From a virus: DNA of 22,618 nt. Made by a program: the position numbers and the translations under genes. The DNA lies in the IMG/VR virus record IMGVR_UViG_3300032069_000056, positions 1-22,618 of that record; one strand, 5' to 3'. This document shows, piece after piece, positions 5,955 to 12,507 of this stretch (position 1 is the stretch's first letter; each line of letters opens with the position of its first letter). Under the pieces are notes generated by a model. The model was not told the origin of the DNA. It saw only the letters and a list, made by a program, of their open reading frames with translations, and ran no database searches.

Positions 5955-6179
5955 ATGATAAAAAAGATTTGCCAGCAATGTGGAGAAGAATTTAGTAGTT
6001 ATGCCTTTTTAGACAGAAAGTATTGTTCTCCCGAATGTTATTATGCAGTATTAAGAGGAGAACCATCGGTAGCACCGCAACAATTTGCGAAATGTAAAAT
6101 GTGCGGCAAAGATATTCCAAAAGAGAACAAAGAACGCATTTGTTTTATCTGTTGGCATAAAAATAAATTCCACTATTGA
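5955..6179 (+). CDS. double zinc-ribbon protein
   Basis: A 74-aa protein made almost entirely of two four-cysteine fingers: Cys6/Cys9 with Cys24/Cys28 (RKYCSPEC), and Cys47/Cys50 with Cys63/Cys66 (ICFIC). The first resembles the CxxC...YCSxxC zinc site common in small bacterial and phage DNA-binding proteins. It is the last gene before the RNA-rich gap, and its stop codon (6177-6179) lies inside the -35 element of the promoter at 6176. Transcription-factor-like or nucleic-acid-binding activity is plausible but not shown. Confidence 0.65.
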   Translation: MIKKICQQCGEEFSSYAFLDRKYCSPECYYAVLRGEPSVAPQQFAKCKMCGKDIPKENKERICFICWHKNKFHY

Positions 6180-6205
6180 CTTCGCTCATCGAAATGATTT
6201 ATATT
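6176..6205 (+). promoter_or_regulatory. sigma70-like promoter
   Basis: TTGACT at 6176-6181 and TATATT at 6200-6205 are separated by 18 nt (a TTATAT reading gives 17). Transcription would start near 6212 and produce the small RNA that ends at the U-tract near 6325. The -35 box overlaps the stop codon of the previous gene. Confidence 0.6.
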
Positions 6206-6211
6206 AAGATT

Positions 6212-6325
6212 AGATAAGAGGACGAGTGTAGTTTTCACATAGAGAAAGACGTCTAAAATAATTGCTTTAATTTGAAGCCGACGGGTTTCGCTAAAATTAA
6301 GGCAAATTAATAGACGTCTTTTTTA
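6212..6325 (+). ncRNA. structured small RNA with intrinsic terminator
   Basis: From the predicted start near 6212 the RNA would be about 110 nt. Its 3' part folds as one long hairpin. AAAGACGTCTA (6245-6255) pairs exactly with 6311-6321. Inside it, ATTGCTTTAATTT pairs with AAATTAAGGCAAAT with one bulge and one wobble. At the tip, GAAGCC pairs with GGTTTC. A run of Us follows the outer stem (6319-6324), making it its own terminator. There is no open reading frame of note. I do not recognise the RNA family. Promoter, structure and terminator together support a discrete transcript. Confidence 0.6.
6245..6325 (+). terminator. rho-independent terminator of the small RNA
   Basis: An 11-bp perfect stem (6245-6255 with 6311-6321) runs into TTTTTT. 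The internal sequence is itself nearly fully paired, so the stem is much longer than a usual terminator. Confidence 0.6.
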
Positions 6326-6327
6326 TT

Positions 6328-6383
6328 TTGGCAAGAGGGGAGATGGCTTTTATAAATTCCGTCTGCTGTTTCCCCTTTGCCAA
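6328..6383 (+). other. second long stem-loop in the non-coding gap
   Basis: TTGGCAA (6328-6334) pairs with TTGCCAA (6377-6383). Inside, GGGG (6337-6340) pairs with CCCC (6372-6375), and AGATGG (6341-6346) can pair with CCGTCT (6359-6364) with one wobble. No U-tract follows. It looks like a structured leader or RNA domain; its function is unknown. Confidence 0.45.
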
Positions 6384-6418
6384 TAATTAGAAATTCCATT
6401 ACAGGAATTAAAAAAAAT

Positions 6419-6481
6419 ATGGCGCATATCCTTCGGGATTGAAACGATTTTACCGGACATTGAGTTCGGTTATTGCGCCAT
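6419..6481 (+). ncRNA. three-way-junction RNA with CRISPR-repeat-like tail
   Basis: An outer 8-bp stem, ATGGCGCA (6419-6426) with TGCGCCAT (6474-6481), encloses two hairpins. ATCC-UUCG-GGAT (6428-6439) has an extra-stable UUCG tetraloop. ACCGGAC/GTTCGGT (6452-6458 with 6464-6470) has a 5-nt loop. The segment GGGATTGAAAC at 6435-6445 matches the 3' end typical of several type I and III CRISPR repeats. The element ends 6 nt before the ATG at 6488. It may be a cis-acting leader or a separate small RNA; both are inferred. Confidence 0.5.
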
Positions 6482-6487
6482 CTCAAA

Positions 6488-6892
6488 ATGGAAAACAATT
6501 TATCAACAACAAGCATCCCCTTAGCCTTAGAGAGAGAAGCCAAAGAAAAATTGAAGCTGTTTTTAATGCTTATTAAAAAAGATAATTTGATGCCAGTTGG
6601 AGAAACTATTGGAGTGGTAATTGCCTATAACTCTCCTGAAGCCATTAGTAGGGCAAAACAAGATTATCCGGGAATGTATATCTTTTACCAAGAAGGAAAT
6701 TATCTTTTAGTTGAGGAGTTAATGAAAATAATTCAATTAGAGGAAATGAAATTGTCGGTCGCCCCGATAGAAGTCGAGTTGCCTAAAATGTCGAAAGAAT
6801 CCTTTGTCGCCAGCTTAAAGTTAGTAGCTGACGATTTTTTAAACCCCAAAGATTCGACAACATTAAAGAAAATAATTGAGAAAATAAAATGA
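6488..6892 (+). CDS. hypothetical protein (134 aa)
   Basis: A 134-aa soluble protein. The N-terminal part is helical and lysine-rich ([17 protein letters not shown]). The middle has alternating strands ([36 protein letters not shown]). The C-terminus is helical ([17 protein letters not shown]). I do not recognise the family. The start is ATG 6488, six bases after the three-way-junction RNA closes, with no Shine-Dalgarno site. The in-frame TTG at 6473 lies inside that stem and is less likely. RNA structure may therefore control it. The stop overlaps the next gene by ATGA. Confidence 0.6.
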   Translation: MENNLSTTSIPLALEREAKEKLKLFLMLIKKDNLMPVGETIGVVIAYNSPEAISRAKQDYPGMYIFYQEGNYLLVEELMKIIQLEEMKLSVAPIEVELPKMSKESFVASLKLVADDFLNPKDSTTLKKIIEKIK

Positions 6893-7068
6893 CAAAGAAA
6901 ATCAAAAGAATTAGATATGGACTGGAGAAAAGGGCTAACTTTACCAAGGATCATCCAAAGTGCCACGATTGCGGAGTAGAAACGGGAGAATACCATAGGG
7001 CCGGATGTGATGTTGAGGAATGCCCGCATTGTGGTAGGCAAAAATTAAGTTGCGGATGCGAAGAATAA
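6889..7068 (+). CDS. small Cys-rich zinc protein (59 aa)
   Basis: A 59-aa protein with Cys25/Cys28, His36, Cys40, Cys45, His47, Cys48, Cys55 and Cys57. The ordered pattern CHDCG, H-x3-C-D-x3-CPHCG, then CGC matches a small zinc protein common in bacteria and phages, whose members usually show H-x-PGCD-x-E-x-CPxCG. The function of that family is not established to my knowledge. The N-terminus is basic ([15 protein letters not shown]). It overlaps the previous gene by ATGA. It lies one base upstream of the next small gene. Confidence 0.65.
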   Translation: MTKKIKRIRYGLEKRANFTKDHPKCHDCGVETGEYHRAGCDVEECPHCGRQKLSCGCEE

Positions 7069-7069
7069 A

Positions 7070-7234
7070 ATGAAAACCGGCGCACTTACTCTTTCTCGTT
7101 GGCAAAAAGATAAAAGCACTCAAGAAGGAGAGTGCCCCTGGTGTAAAGTAAAAGGATTTTGGGGATATTATATTGATGGCAGAAGACACTACCGGCTTTG
7201 TAAGTGGTGCGGAACCCTACAGAAAATAAAATGA
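7070..7234 (+). CDS. small zinc-ribbon protein (54 aa)
   Basis: A 54-aa product with a clean four-cysteine ribbon: Cys22-x2-Cys25 (CPWC) and Cys44-x2-Cys47 (CKWC), joined by an aromatic strand pair (GFWGYYIDGRRHYRL). The fold is typical of small zinc ribbons that bind nucleic acid or stabilise a partner protein. It overlaps the next gene by ATGA and is one base from the previous one. The specific role is unknown. Confidence 0.6.
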   Translation: MKTGALTLSRWQKDKSTQEGECPWCKVKGFWGYYIDGRRHYRLCKWCGTLQKIK

Positions 7235-7383
7235 TTTGTGAAGATAACAAAATTAGAGACATCGTAAAAGTAGACAGAGCATTGGCTTGTTCGTTTCAAG
7301 GCGGTGAATTACATTGGTTTGGAGATGGCATAGGTTATGTGGAATTAAAAAAAGTCGTTGATTTAAGAAAAAATGGAAACTAA
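7231..7383 (+). CDS. small hypothetical protein (50 aa)
   Basis: A 50-aa product beginning MICEDNKIRDIVKVDRALAC with a strand-rich middle (ELHWFGDGIGYVELKKVV). It has two cysteines but no clear metal site. It overlaps the previous gene by ATGA and the terminase small subunit gene by 11 bp, which supports real translation in this compact operon. The family is not recognised. Confidence 0.45.
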   Translation: MICEDNKIRDIVKVDRALACSFQGGELHWFGDGIGYVELKKVVDLRKNGN

Positions 7384-7786
7384 AAAAAAAATTCAAAAAC
7401 ACCCAGGGGGAAGACCAAAAAAGACATTAGATAACCTGCCAAAGAATTGGAAGGATATAATTTTGAAAATTAAAAAAGAAGGAGGTTCGGATGTCGAGGT
7501 AAGAGTGGCCCTGAACATCTCGGTTGATTTATGGGAAAGATTTATCAAAGAGATTAAAGAGTTTTCCGAAACCATAAAAAAAGGAGATGACCTTTGTAAT
7601 GCGTGGTGGCTAAAAAAGGGCAGAACCAATTTAGAGAATAGAAAGTTCAGCGCGGTGCTGTGGTATATGAATATGAAAAACAGATTTGGCTGGAAAGATA
7701 AAAGCGAAGTAGAGGTTGGATTTCCAAAGAATTTAATTGATTTAATCAAAGGAATCAAAAATGACAAACCTCCCGAGCAAAAATGA
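7373..7786 (+). CDS. terminase small subunit
   Basis: Recognises phage DNA and starts packaging together with the large subunit. The 137-aa product has the features of small terminases: an N-terminal HPGGRPKK segment, a helix-turn-helix region (VEVRVALNISVDLWERFIKE, about residues 41-60), and the segment FSETIKKGDDLCNAWWLKKGRTNL followed by LWYMNMKNRFGWKDKSE. The run 'G...AWW...GR.NL....F....W...MKNRFGW.DK' is one I associate with this family. It overlaps the large-subunit gene by 26 bp, the usual pairing. No ribosome site is obvious; the ATG follows a run of A. Confidence 0.88.
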   Translation: METKKKIQKHPGGRPKKTLDNLPKNWKDIILKIKKEGGSDVEVRVALNISVDLWERFIKEIKEFSETIKKGDDLCNAWWLKKGRTNLENRKFSAVLWYMNMKNRFGWKDKSEVEVGFPKNLIDLIKGIKNDKPPEQK

Positions 7787-9158
7787 AATAGAGGCCTTTC
7801 AAAAAAGAATAACAGAAGACCCGATCTGGTTCAGCGAAGAAGTATTGGGTCCTAAGCTATGGGAAAAGGAAAAAGAGATTTTATTGTCAGTAAGGGATAA
7901 TCGGGTAACGGTGGTAAGGAGTTGCAATGCTTCGGGAAAGAGTTTTACGGCCGCCAGAGTAGCGAATTGGTGGCTGGTCGGGCATACAAATTCGGTGGTG
8001 CTGACAACCGCACCAACGTGGAAGCAAGTCAAAGAGATTTTATGGCGGGAGATTAAGGATTCTGTTGCCGGAAAGGGAATCTATCCCGCAGATGCAGTTT
8101 TACAAACAGAAATACATTTGGACGACAAATGGTTCGCCCTGGGAATCTCAACCAACAGACCTGATCAGTTTCAGGGATTTCACTCAAAAGATTTATTGGT
8201 AATCGCCGACGAAGGTTCGGGAATAGCAGATGTAATCTTTGAGGCGATTGACGGATTGACTCCCGAAAGAATTTTAATCATTGGAAATCCATTGAGAAAT
8301 TCGGGAAGGTTTGCGGATGCATTCAAAGACCCGGCAGTAAAGAAGATTCATATCTCGGCATTCGATACTCCGAATCTCAAAGAAGGAAAAGTCCTGATTC
8401 CCGGGCTGATAACCTTGGAGGATGTCGAAGGATTCAAAAGCAAGTATGGAGAGGTTAGCGATGTTTATGGCGTTAGGGTATTGGGAGAGTTTCCGAAAGC
8501 GGAAGCAGAGAGCTGGATCGGGCTGAATGAAATCGAATCAGCGATGAACAGAGACCCGGTTGAGCAGCATACTGAAAAGATAATGGGAGTTGATACTGCG
8601 CGCTTCGGAGACGATAGAACCGTTTTGCAGGTCAGGCAGGGAGACAATTATGGAAAAAAGATTGTTCTTGTAAAGAAAGACGCACCGCAGATTGCAGGGC
8701 AGATTATCGTCTTAGCTACCGAAGAAAAAATAAAGGCAACGAATATCAAAGTTGACGTGATTGGCACGAACGGGTTATCGGTGGTTCATCTTTTGAAATC
8801 GGAAGGTTGGGATGTGACGGAAGTCAATTTTGCAGAGTCCGCACAGAACCCAATAAATCAGGAAGTCCAGTATGCGAATCTAAGAGCTGAGTGCTATGCG
8901 TATTTCAAAGAGAGTTTAAAAAACGGTTCACTGCCCAAAGACGAAGATTACTGGGAAGCGGCCAACATCAAGTATTCCTACAACCGCAAAGGGCAGATTC
9001 TTTTGGAGAGCAAGGACGATATGAAGAAAAGAGGACTGCCTTCGCCCGATGTTGTTGATGCCTGTGCTATCAGTTGGGCGCCGATAAGAAGTAAATCAAG
9101 AATTACCCAGTCGGGAAGCGGGTATAAACCGCTGTTTCCGGAGATGGGGAGCTTTTAG
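7761..9158 (+). CDS. terminase large subunit (packaging ATPase and nuclease)
   Basis: The DNA-packaging motor, 465 aa. The ATPase domain has a Walker A-type loop CNASGKS (Lys60), a Walker B LLVIADE with Asp150 and Glu151, and the coupling motif IIGNP (175-177). The C-terminal RNase H-like nuclease has GVDTARFGDD (Asp278), a second acidic residue near VDVIG (Asp332), and the final SPDVVDACA (Asp430/Asp433). All three acidic positions of a headful-type nuclease are therefore present. Length is normal. It is preceded by the small subunit with a 26-bp overlap and followed after 4 bp by the next gene, within one long transcript. Capsid-side partner: the portal at 10498. Confidence 0.95.
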   Translation: MTNLPSKNEIEAFQKRITEDPIWFSEEVLGPKLWEKEKEILLSVRDNRVTVVRSCNASGKSFTAARVANWWLVGHTNSVVLTTAPTWKQVKEILWREIKDSVAGKGIYPADAVLQTEIHLDDKWFALGISTNRPDQFQGFHSKDLLVIADEGSGIADVIFEAIDGLTPERILIIGNPLRNSGRFADAFKDPAVKKIHISAFDTPNLKEGKVLIPGLITLEDVEGFKSKYGEVSDVYGVRVLGEFPKAEAESWIGLNEIESAMNRDPVEQHTEKIMGVDTARFGDDRTVLQVRQGDNYGKKIVLVKKDAPQIAGQIIVLATEEKIKATNIKVDVIGTNGLSVVHLLKSEGWDVTEVNFAESAQNPINQEVQYANLRAECYAYFKESLKNGSLPKDEDYWEAANIKYSYNRKGQILLESKDDMKKRGLPSPDVVDACAISWAPIRSKSRITQSGSGYKPLFPEMGSF

Positions 9159-9162
9159 GGCT

Positions 9163-9774
9163 ATGAAAATATTTAAACTAATTAAGGCGTTTATCGTTTT
9201 TGCCAGGAAAGCCAAAAACGAAAAAGACGATGAGCCGATATTCGGCAGAGACCCGGGTATTTATCATGTCGAAGACCCATTGGAGAAAGAAATAGCGAGG
9301 AAGATGGGAACGAAAGTACTCCATGTCAGCACTTATTTCCCGGAAGAAGGAGGCACCTTTACCCGGATAGAGGGAGAGAAAGAGCCTTTTCCCGGCTTTC
9401 CCCAAAAGGATGTGGTAATGAATCTGGCGACACTCAAAAGGATGATTCCCGCAGCCCTCGATGCCTATTACCCGTTTCTGTCGCCACACTTGCTTAGTCC
9501 CGAGAAGTATTGCAAGTGCGTGAGGGAGGTTTACCGGTTATTCAACATTTTGATCGAGAGGGAAGTGAAGCCAAAACATATCGAGAGGTGGAAAAAGGTC
9601 AGGGATATAGTCTGTATAGTGCTTGAATTCGATAATGCTTATAGGTTCAGGGCGCAAGACATTATTGCCGAGGCAAAGATAGACGAAATGAAACTGGGCA
9701 AAGGAGACCAATACTGGGCGGGAAAGACCCCGACCTACAAGTGGGGGTTTAATCAAAATAATTCAAACTTATGA
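9163..9774 (+). CDS. hypothetical protein of the head module
   Basis: A 203-aa soluble protein between the terminase and a coiled-coil gene. The N-terminal region is basic (MKIFKLIKAFIVFARKAK), with a weakly amphipathic helix rather than a clear membrane span. The middle has the segment AALDAYYPFLSP and the C-terminal half is charged and helical (KHIERWKKVRDIVCIVLEF). I do not recognise it. Genes at this place, between terminase and portal, often encode minor head or packaging-associated proteins. It ends in an ATGA overlap with the next gene. Confidence 0.55.
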   Translation: MKIFKLIKAFIVFARKAKNEKDDEPIFGRDPGIYHVEDPLEKEIARKMGTKVLHVSTYFPEEGGTFTRIEGEKEPFPGFPQKDVVMNLATLKRMIPAALDAYYPFLSPHLLSPEKYCKCVREVYRLFNILIEREVKPKHIERWKKVRDIVCIVLEFDNAYRFRAQDIIAEAKIDEMKLGKGDQYWAGKTPTYKWGFNQNNSNL

Positions 9775-10136
9775 TGATTTGGTTTTGGGACAAAGGAATG
9801 AGGAGGTATCTGAAAAGACTTTACAATAAAGTCCAAAGGGAAATCTACCAAGCGCAATTCAATGTTTCTATCATCAATAACCTGGTTCTTGGATTCTCAA
9901 AGGAGCGACTAAGACTGCTTAAACAAAAAGAAGCGGAATGGACGGCAAAGGACGAGAACATTACGAGCAAGAAAGACAAGGCAGATGCCCTTTTAAAGAT
10001 GAGGGACGATGTGAAGAGGGAGGAGAATGCGATTAAGGGTGCTGAAATGCGCAAGGAAGAGTCTGTGGAGGGAATAAAGGTGCGCATGGGGAAACTTGAG
10101 TTTATCAAAGACACTTTAAAGGGAAAATATAGCTAA
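9771..10136 (+). CDS. coiled-coil hypothetical protein
   Basis: A 121-aa product. After a short start MMIWFWDKGMRRYLKRLY, nearly the whole protein (about 20-115) is a charged Lys/Glu coiled coil (LLKQKEAEWTAKDENITSKK onward). There is no membrane segment beyond the short aromatic N-terminus. Position, overlapping the previous gene and before the portal, suggests a minor structural or assembly protein. The family is unknown. Confidence 0.55.
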   Translation: MMIWFWDKGMRRYLKRLYNKVQREIYQAQFNVSIINNLVLGFSKERLRLLKQKEAEWTAKDENITSKKDKADALLKMRDDVKREENAIKGAEMRKEESVEGIKVRMGKLEFIKDTLKGKYS

Positions 10137-10156
10137 CAATTAATTTTTATAAGTTT

Positions 10157-10498
10157 ATGCCAAACGAAAACATAAAAGAATTACAGGAAGTCGAGCAAGA
10201 AGAGATTAAAAGAATCCTCGACTTGCCAACCACATTGCGCTTTCCGAGTGAAAGTGACTTGGCGCACTTAAGAAAGAGAATTGGGTATTTAACCTTTGCA
10301 GAAATAAAGCAATTTGGATTGGTTCAAGCAGGAACAGGCGAGATATGTAACGACAAAACAGAGATAGTGGGGTCTGTGCCTATATTTAAGGCAAAGAAGC
10401 CCCAGAAAGCCAAGAAATCGCCAAAAATAGCACCTAAAAAGGCTGTTAAGGCAAAGAAGGCAGTTAAAAAAGCAAAATCTAAGCGGAAAGCACGATAG
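10157..10498 (+). CDS. protein with histone H1-like Lys/Ala tail
   Basis: A 113-aa product with two parts. Residues 1-77 are an acidic-to-neutral helical domain with the segment LPTTLRFPSESDLAHLRKRI. Residues 78-113 are almost pure Lys, Ala, Pro and Arg in repeats such as KKAVKAKKAVKKAKS, like the tails of histone H1 and bacterial histone-like proteins. Such a tail can bind DNA or other polyanions without sequence preference. It lies directly before the portal gene, and its TAG stop shares one base with the portal GTG. A link to DNA entry into the head is possible but not shown. Confidence 0.6.
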   Translation: MPNENIKELQEVEQEEIKRILDLPTTLRFPSESDLAHLRKRIGYLTFAEIKQFGLVQAGTGEICNDKTEIVGSVPIFKAKKPQKAKKSPKIAPKKAVKAKKAVKKAKSKRKAR

Positions 10499-12174
10499 TG
10501 GATGATAAACAATTACTCGAAAAATTAAAACAAGAGAAAGAAGTCGCTTGGACTTTTCAAAGCAGAAGACATAGTCAGTGGAATGAGTCATATAATCTTT
10601 ATCGGGATTTCGTTCAGACCAATCGGCTCACCCAGCGACAGGCAATCAATTTTCCGATGATGAAAGCGAGTTTAAGGACTCTGCTTGCCAATGTTGACGA
10701 CCCGCCCAGTCTTGAATTTAAAAATTTAGAGGAAGGAGAGGCAGCCCAGAAGAAGGAAATGGTCACGAACGAAATGTGGCTCGAGCATTTCGAGGACTTG
10801 AACTTTGAAGACCTTGATATTTTGGATAAGAAGAATGTTTTTCTCTATGGCCGGTCTTTCAAGAAGCTGAATTTTCTCGAAAAGAGTTTCAAGACCGAAG
10901 TTCTGGACAACTGGGATATGCTGGTTGACCCCAAGACGAACCCGATGGATTTGGAAACCGCGAAATTCCTTGTCCATATCCATATTTTTAAATCATTAAG
11001 GGAAATTCTGGCTGATACGAAATACGAACAGAAGGGAAAGAACGAGTTGAAGAACTTTCTTGATAGCGACACAGAAGGAGGAATCATAGCGATGGCCGAT
11101 GCCAAAGAGACCTTGGCAGCCAAACAGGAGCGACTCGAAACAATGGGCGTGGAGAACTTTGATGAGTTCGGAGCTAGCGATGTAATCGTGGAACTCAATG
11201 AGCATTACACCCTGATTTGGGAAAAGAATAAGTTTGTCAGATACATAGTTATTACAGCCGTGGGTTCCAATGAATCCAAGGCTATTTTATTTAAAAAGCC
11301 CCTAAAAAGTGTGATTGGAATCGAGGACTGGCCATTTACGACCTGGGCCGATGATTTGGAACTTTCGGACTTCTGGTCGGATGGCAAAGCCGATACGGTT
11401 AGGACTCCGAACAAGATTCTAAATATCTGGCTATCCCAGCTATTGGAAAATAGGACTTTGAGGAATTATGGGATGCACTGGTTCGATTCTACGGACCCAA
11501 GTTTTATTCCCACCCAATATGAACCGAAACCGAATGGGATGTATCCCTGCCCGGGCGACCCGAACAAACTGACCAAACAGATCGAGATTCCCGACCTGTC
11601 GGAATCCTTGGATGAAATGATGTTCATAAAAGGCCTGATTGAAGAAGTGACCTCCGCCACTCCCACGAAGAAGGGAATCGAAGGCAAGGAGAAGACATTG
11701 GGAGAAGTAGAGTTAATCCAAGCAGAATCGAATGAGAACATATCGGGCATAGCCAAGTTCTACCGCAAAAGTTGGAAGCAGTTTGCAAAGTTATGGTATA
11801 AGATTCTCGATGCCAATGTTTCAATCAGCCAATCAGTGGACTTGTTCAAGGAATCAACCAAGGGAAGTGGCAGGATGTTCAAGAAATCAATCCAGGCCAA
11901 GGACTGGAAGTCGAGAGCAGGATACAGGATTAGGGTTTTGTCAACCTCCGAGCAGAAACAAAAGAATGTCGAAGAAATCAACAAATGGATAGCGATTAAG
12001 AACCAATTCATTGACAATCCGAAACTCGTAACAATGGCCGAGAGAAAGATATTGGAAGGATTGGGACTCGAAAAGACCGAGATAGACGACATAGTAAACA
12101 TTGAGAAAGGTAAAGCCGAACAGTTTCCCGGAGGGCTTTCATTGACTCCGCCGGTTCCTGCCCGAGCCAGATAA
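10498..12174 (+). CDS. portal protein
   Basis: Forms the ring through which DNA enters and leaves the head. The 558-aa product has the size and layout of portals of the P22-like and related podovirus type: an N-terminal helical region with YNLYRDFVQTNRLTQRQAINFPMMKASLRT, a wing and stem region with LVDPKTNPMDLETAKFLVH, and a C-terminal helical segment with EEVTSATPTKKGIEGKEKTLGE, the crown-side stem motif often seen as 'TG..P...G......TATE'. The start is GTG 10498, sharing a base with the previous TAG; GGAAAG lies upstream. Neighbours (terminase upstream, scaffold and coat downstream) fit. The assignment rests on size, context and segment pattern. Confidence 0.85.
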   Translation: MDDKQLLEKLKQEKEVAWTFQSRRHSQWNESYNLYRDFVQTNRLTQRQAINFPMMKASLRTLLANVDDPPSLEFKNLEEGEAAQKKEMVTNEMWLEHFEDLNFEDLDILDKKNVFLYGRSFKKLNFLEKSFKTEVLDNWDMLVDPKTNPMDLETAKFLVHIHIFKSLREILADTKYEQKGKNELKNFLDSDTEGGIIAMADAKETLAAKQERLETMGVENFDEFGASDVIVELNEHYTLIWEKNKFVRYIVITAVGSNESKAILFKKPLKSVIGIEDWPFTTWADDLELSDFWSDGKADTVRTPNKILNIWLSQLLENRTLRNYGMHWFDSTDPSFIPTQYEPKPNGMYPCPGDPNKLTKQIEIPDLSESLDEMMFIKGLIEEVTSATPTKKGIEGKEKTLGEVELIQAESNENISGIAKFYRKSWKQFAKLWYKILDANVSISQSVDLFKESTKGSGRMFKKSIQAKDWKSRAGYRIRVLSTSEQKQKNVEEINKWIAIKNQFIDNPKLVTMAERKILEGLGLEKTEIDDIVNIEKGKAEQFPGGLSLTPPVPARAR

Positions 12175-12176
12175 AA

Positions 12177-12503
12177 ATGGGACTTTTAGATAGACTTCTA
12201 AAAAAAAGGAAAATCGAGGATTATTCCATGCTGACCGAGGAGGAAAGGACTGTTTTTGACCAATGGGAGAAGGAATTGGAGGGCAAGGAGATTACCATTC
12301 CGGACCTGAAGAACTTTTTGGAGCGGCAACAAGCACTCGCACTCACTCAATTCGAGAATTATGAGAATCCGAAAGAAAAAGACCTGTATCTGAAAGTCTA
12401 TTCAAGAATCTGCCGCCAGATCATATTATTTATCGAGACTCCCGAAAAAGTCAAAAGGATAAGGGAGGATGCAATAAAAGAAGAAATTAAAACCAAGAAA
12501 TAA
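12177..12503 (+). CDS. small hypothetical protein after the portal
   Basis: A 108-aa helical and charged protein, beginning MGLLDRLLKKRKIEDYSMLT and ending AIKEEIKTKK. The central segment (FDQWEKELEGKEITIPDLKN) recurs in my memory of small phage proteins between portal and scaffold, but I cannot name a family. It starts 2 bp after the portal stop, so translation is probably coupled. A minor head or adaptor role is possible. Confidence 0.55.
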   Translation: MGLLDRLLKKRKIEDYSMLTEEERTVFDQWEKELEGKEITIPDLKNFLERQQALALTQFENYENPKEKDLYLKVYSRICRQIILFIETPEKVKRIREDAIKEEIKTKK

Positions 12504-12507
12504 ATTC

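Noticed and set aside
6392-6409. Terminator hairpin AATTCC/GGAATT
   Set aside because: It is followed by As, not Ts, on the plus strand, and the stem is only six pairs.
6421-6480. A CRISPR array
   Set aside because: Only one repeat-like unit is present, with no second copy or cas genes nearby. It is reported as a solitary element.
11475-11500. tRNA-like T-arm sequence (GGTTCGATTC)
   Set aside because: No acceptor or anticodon stem can be formed around it and it lies within the portal gene.
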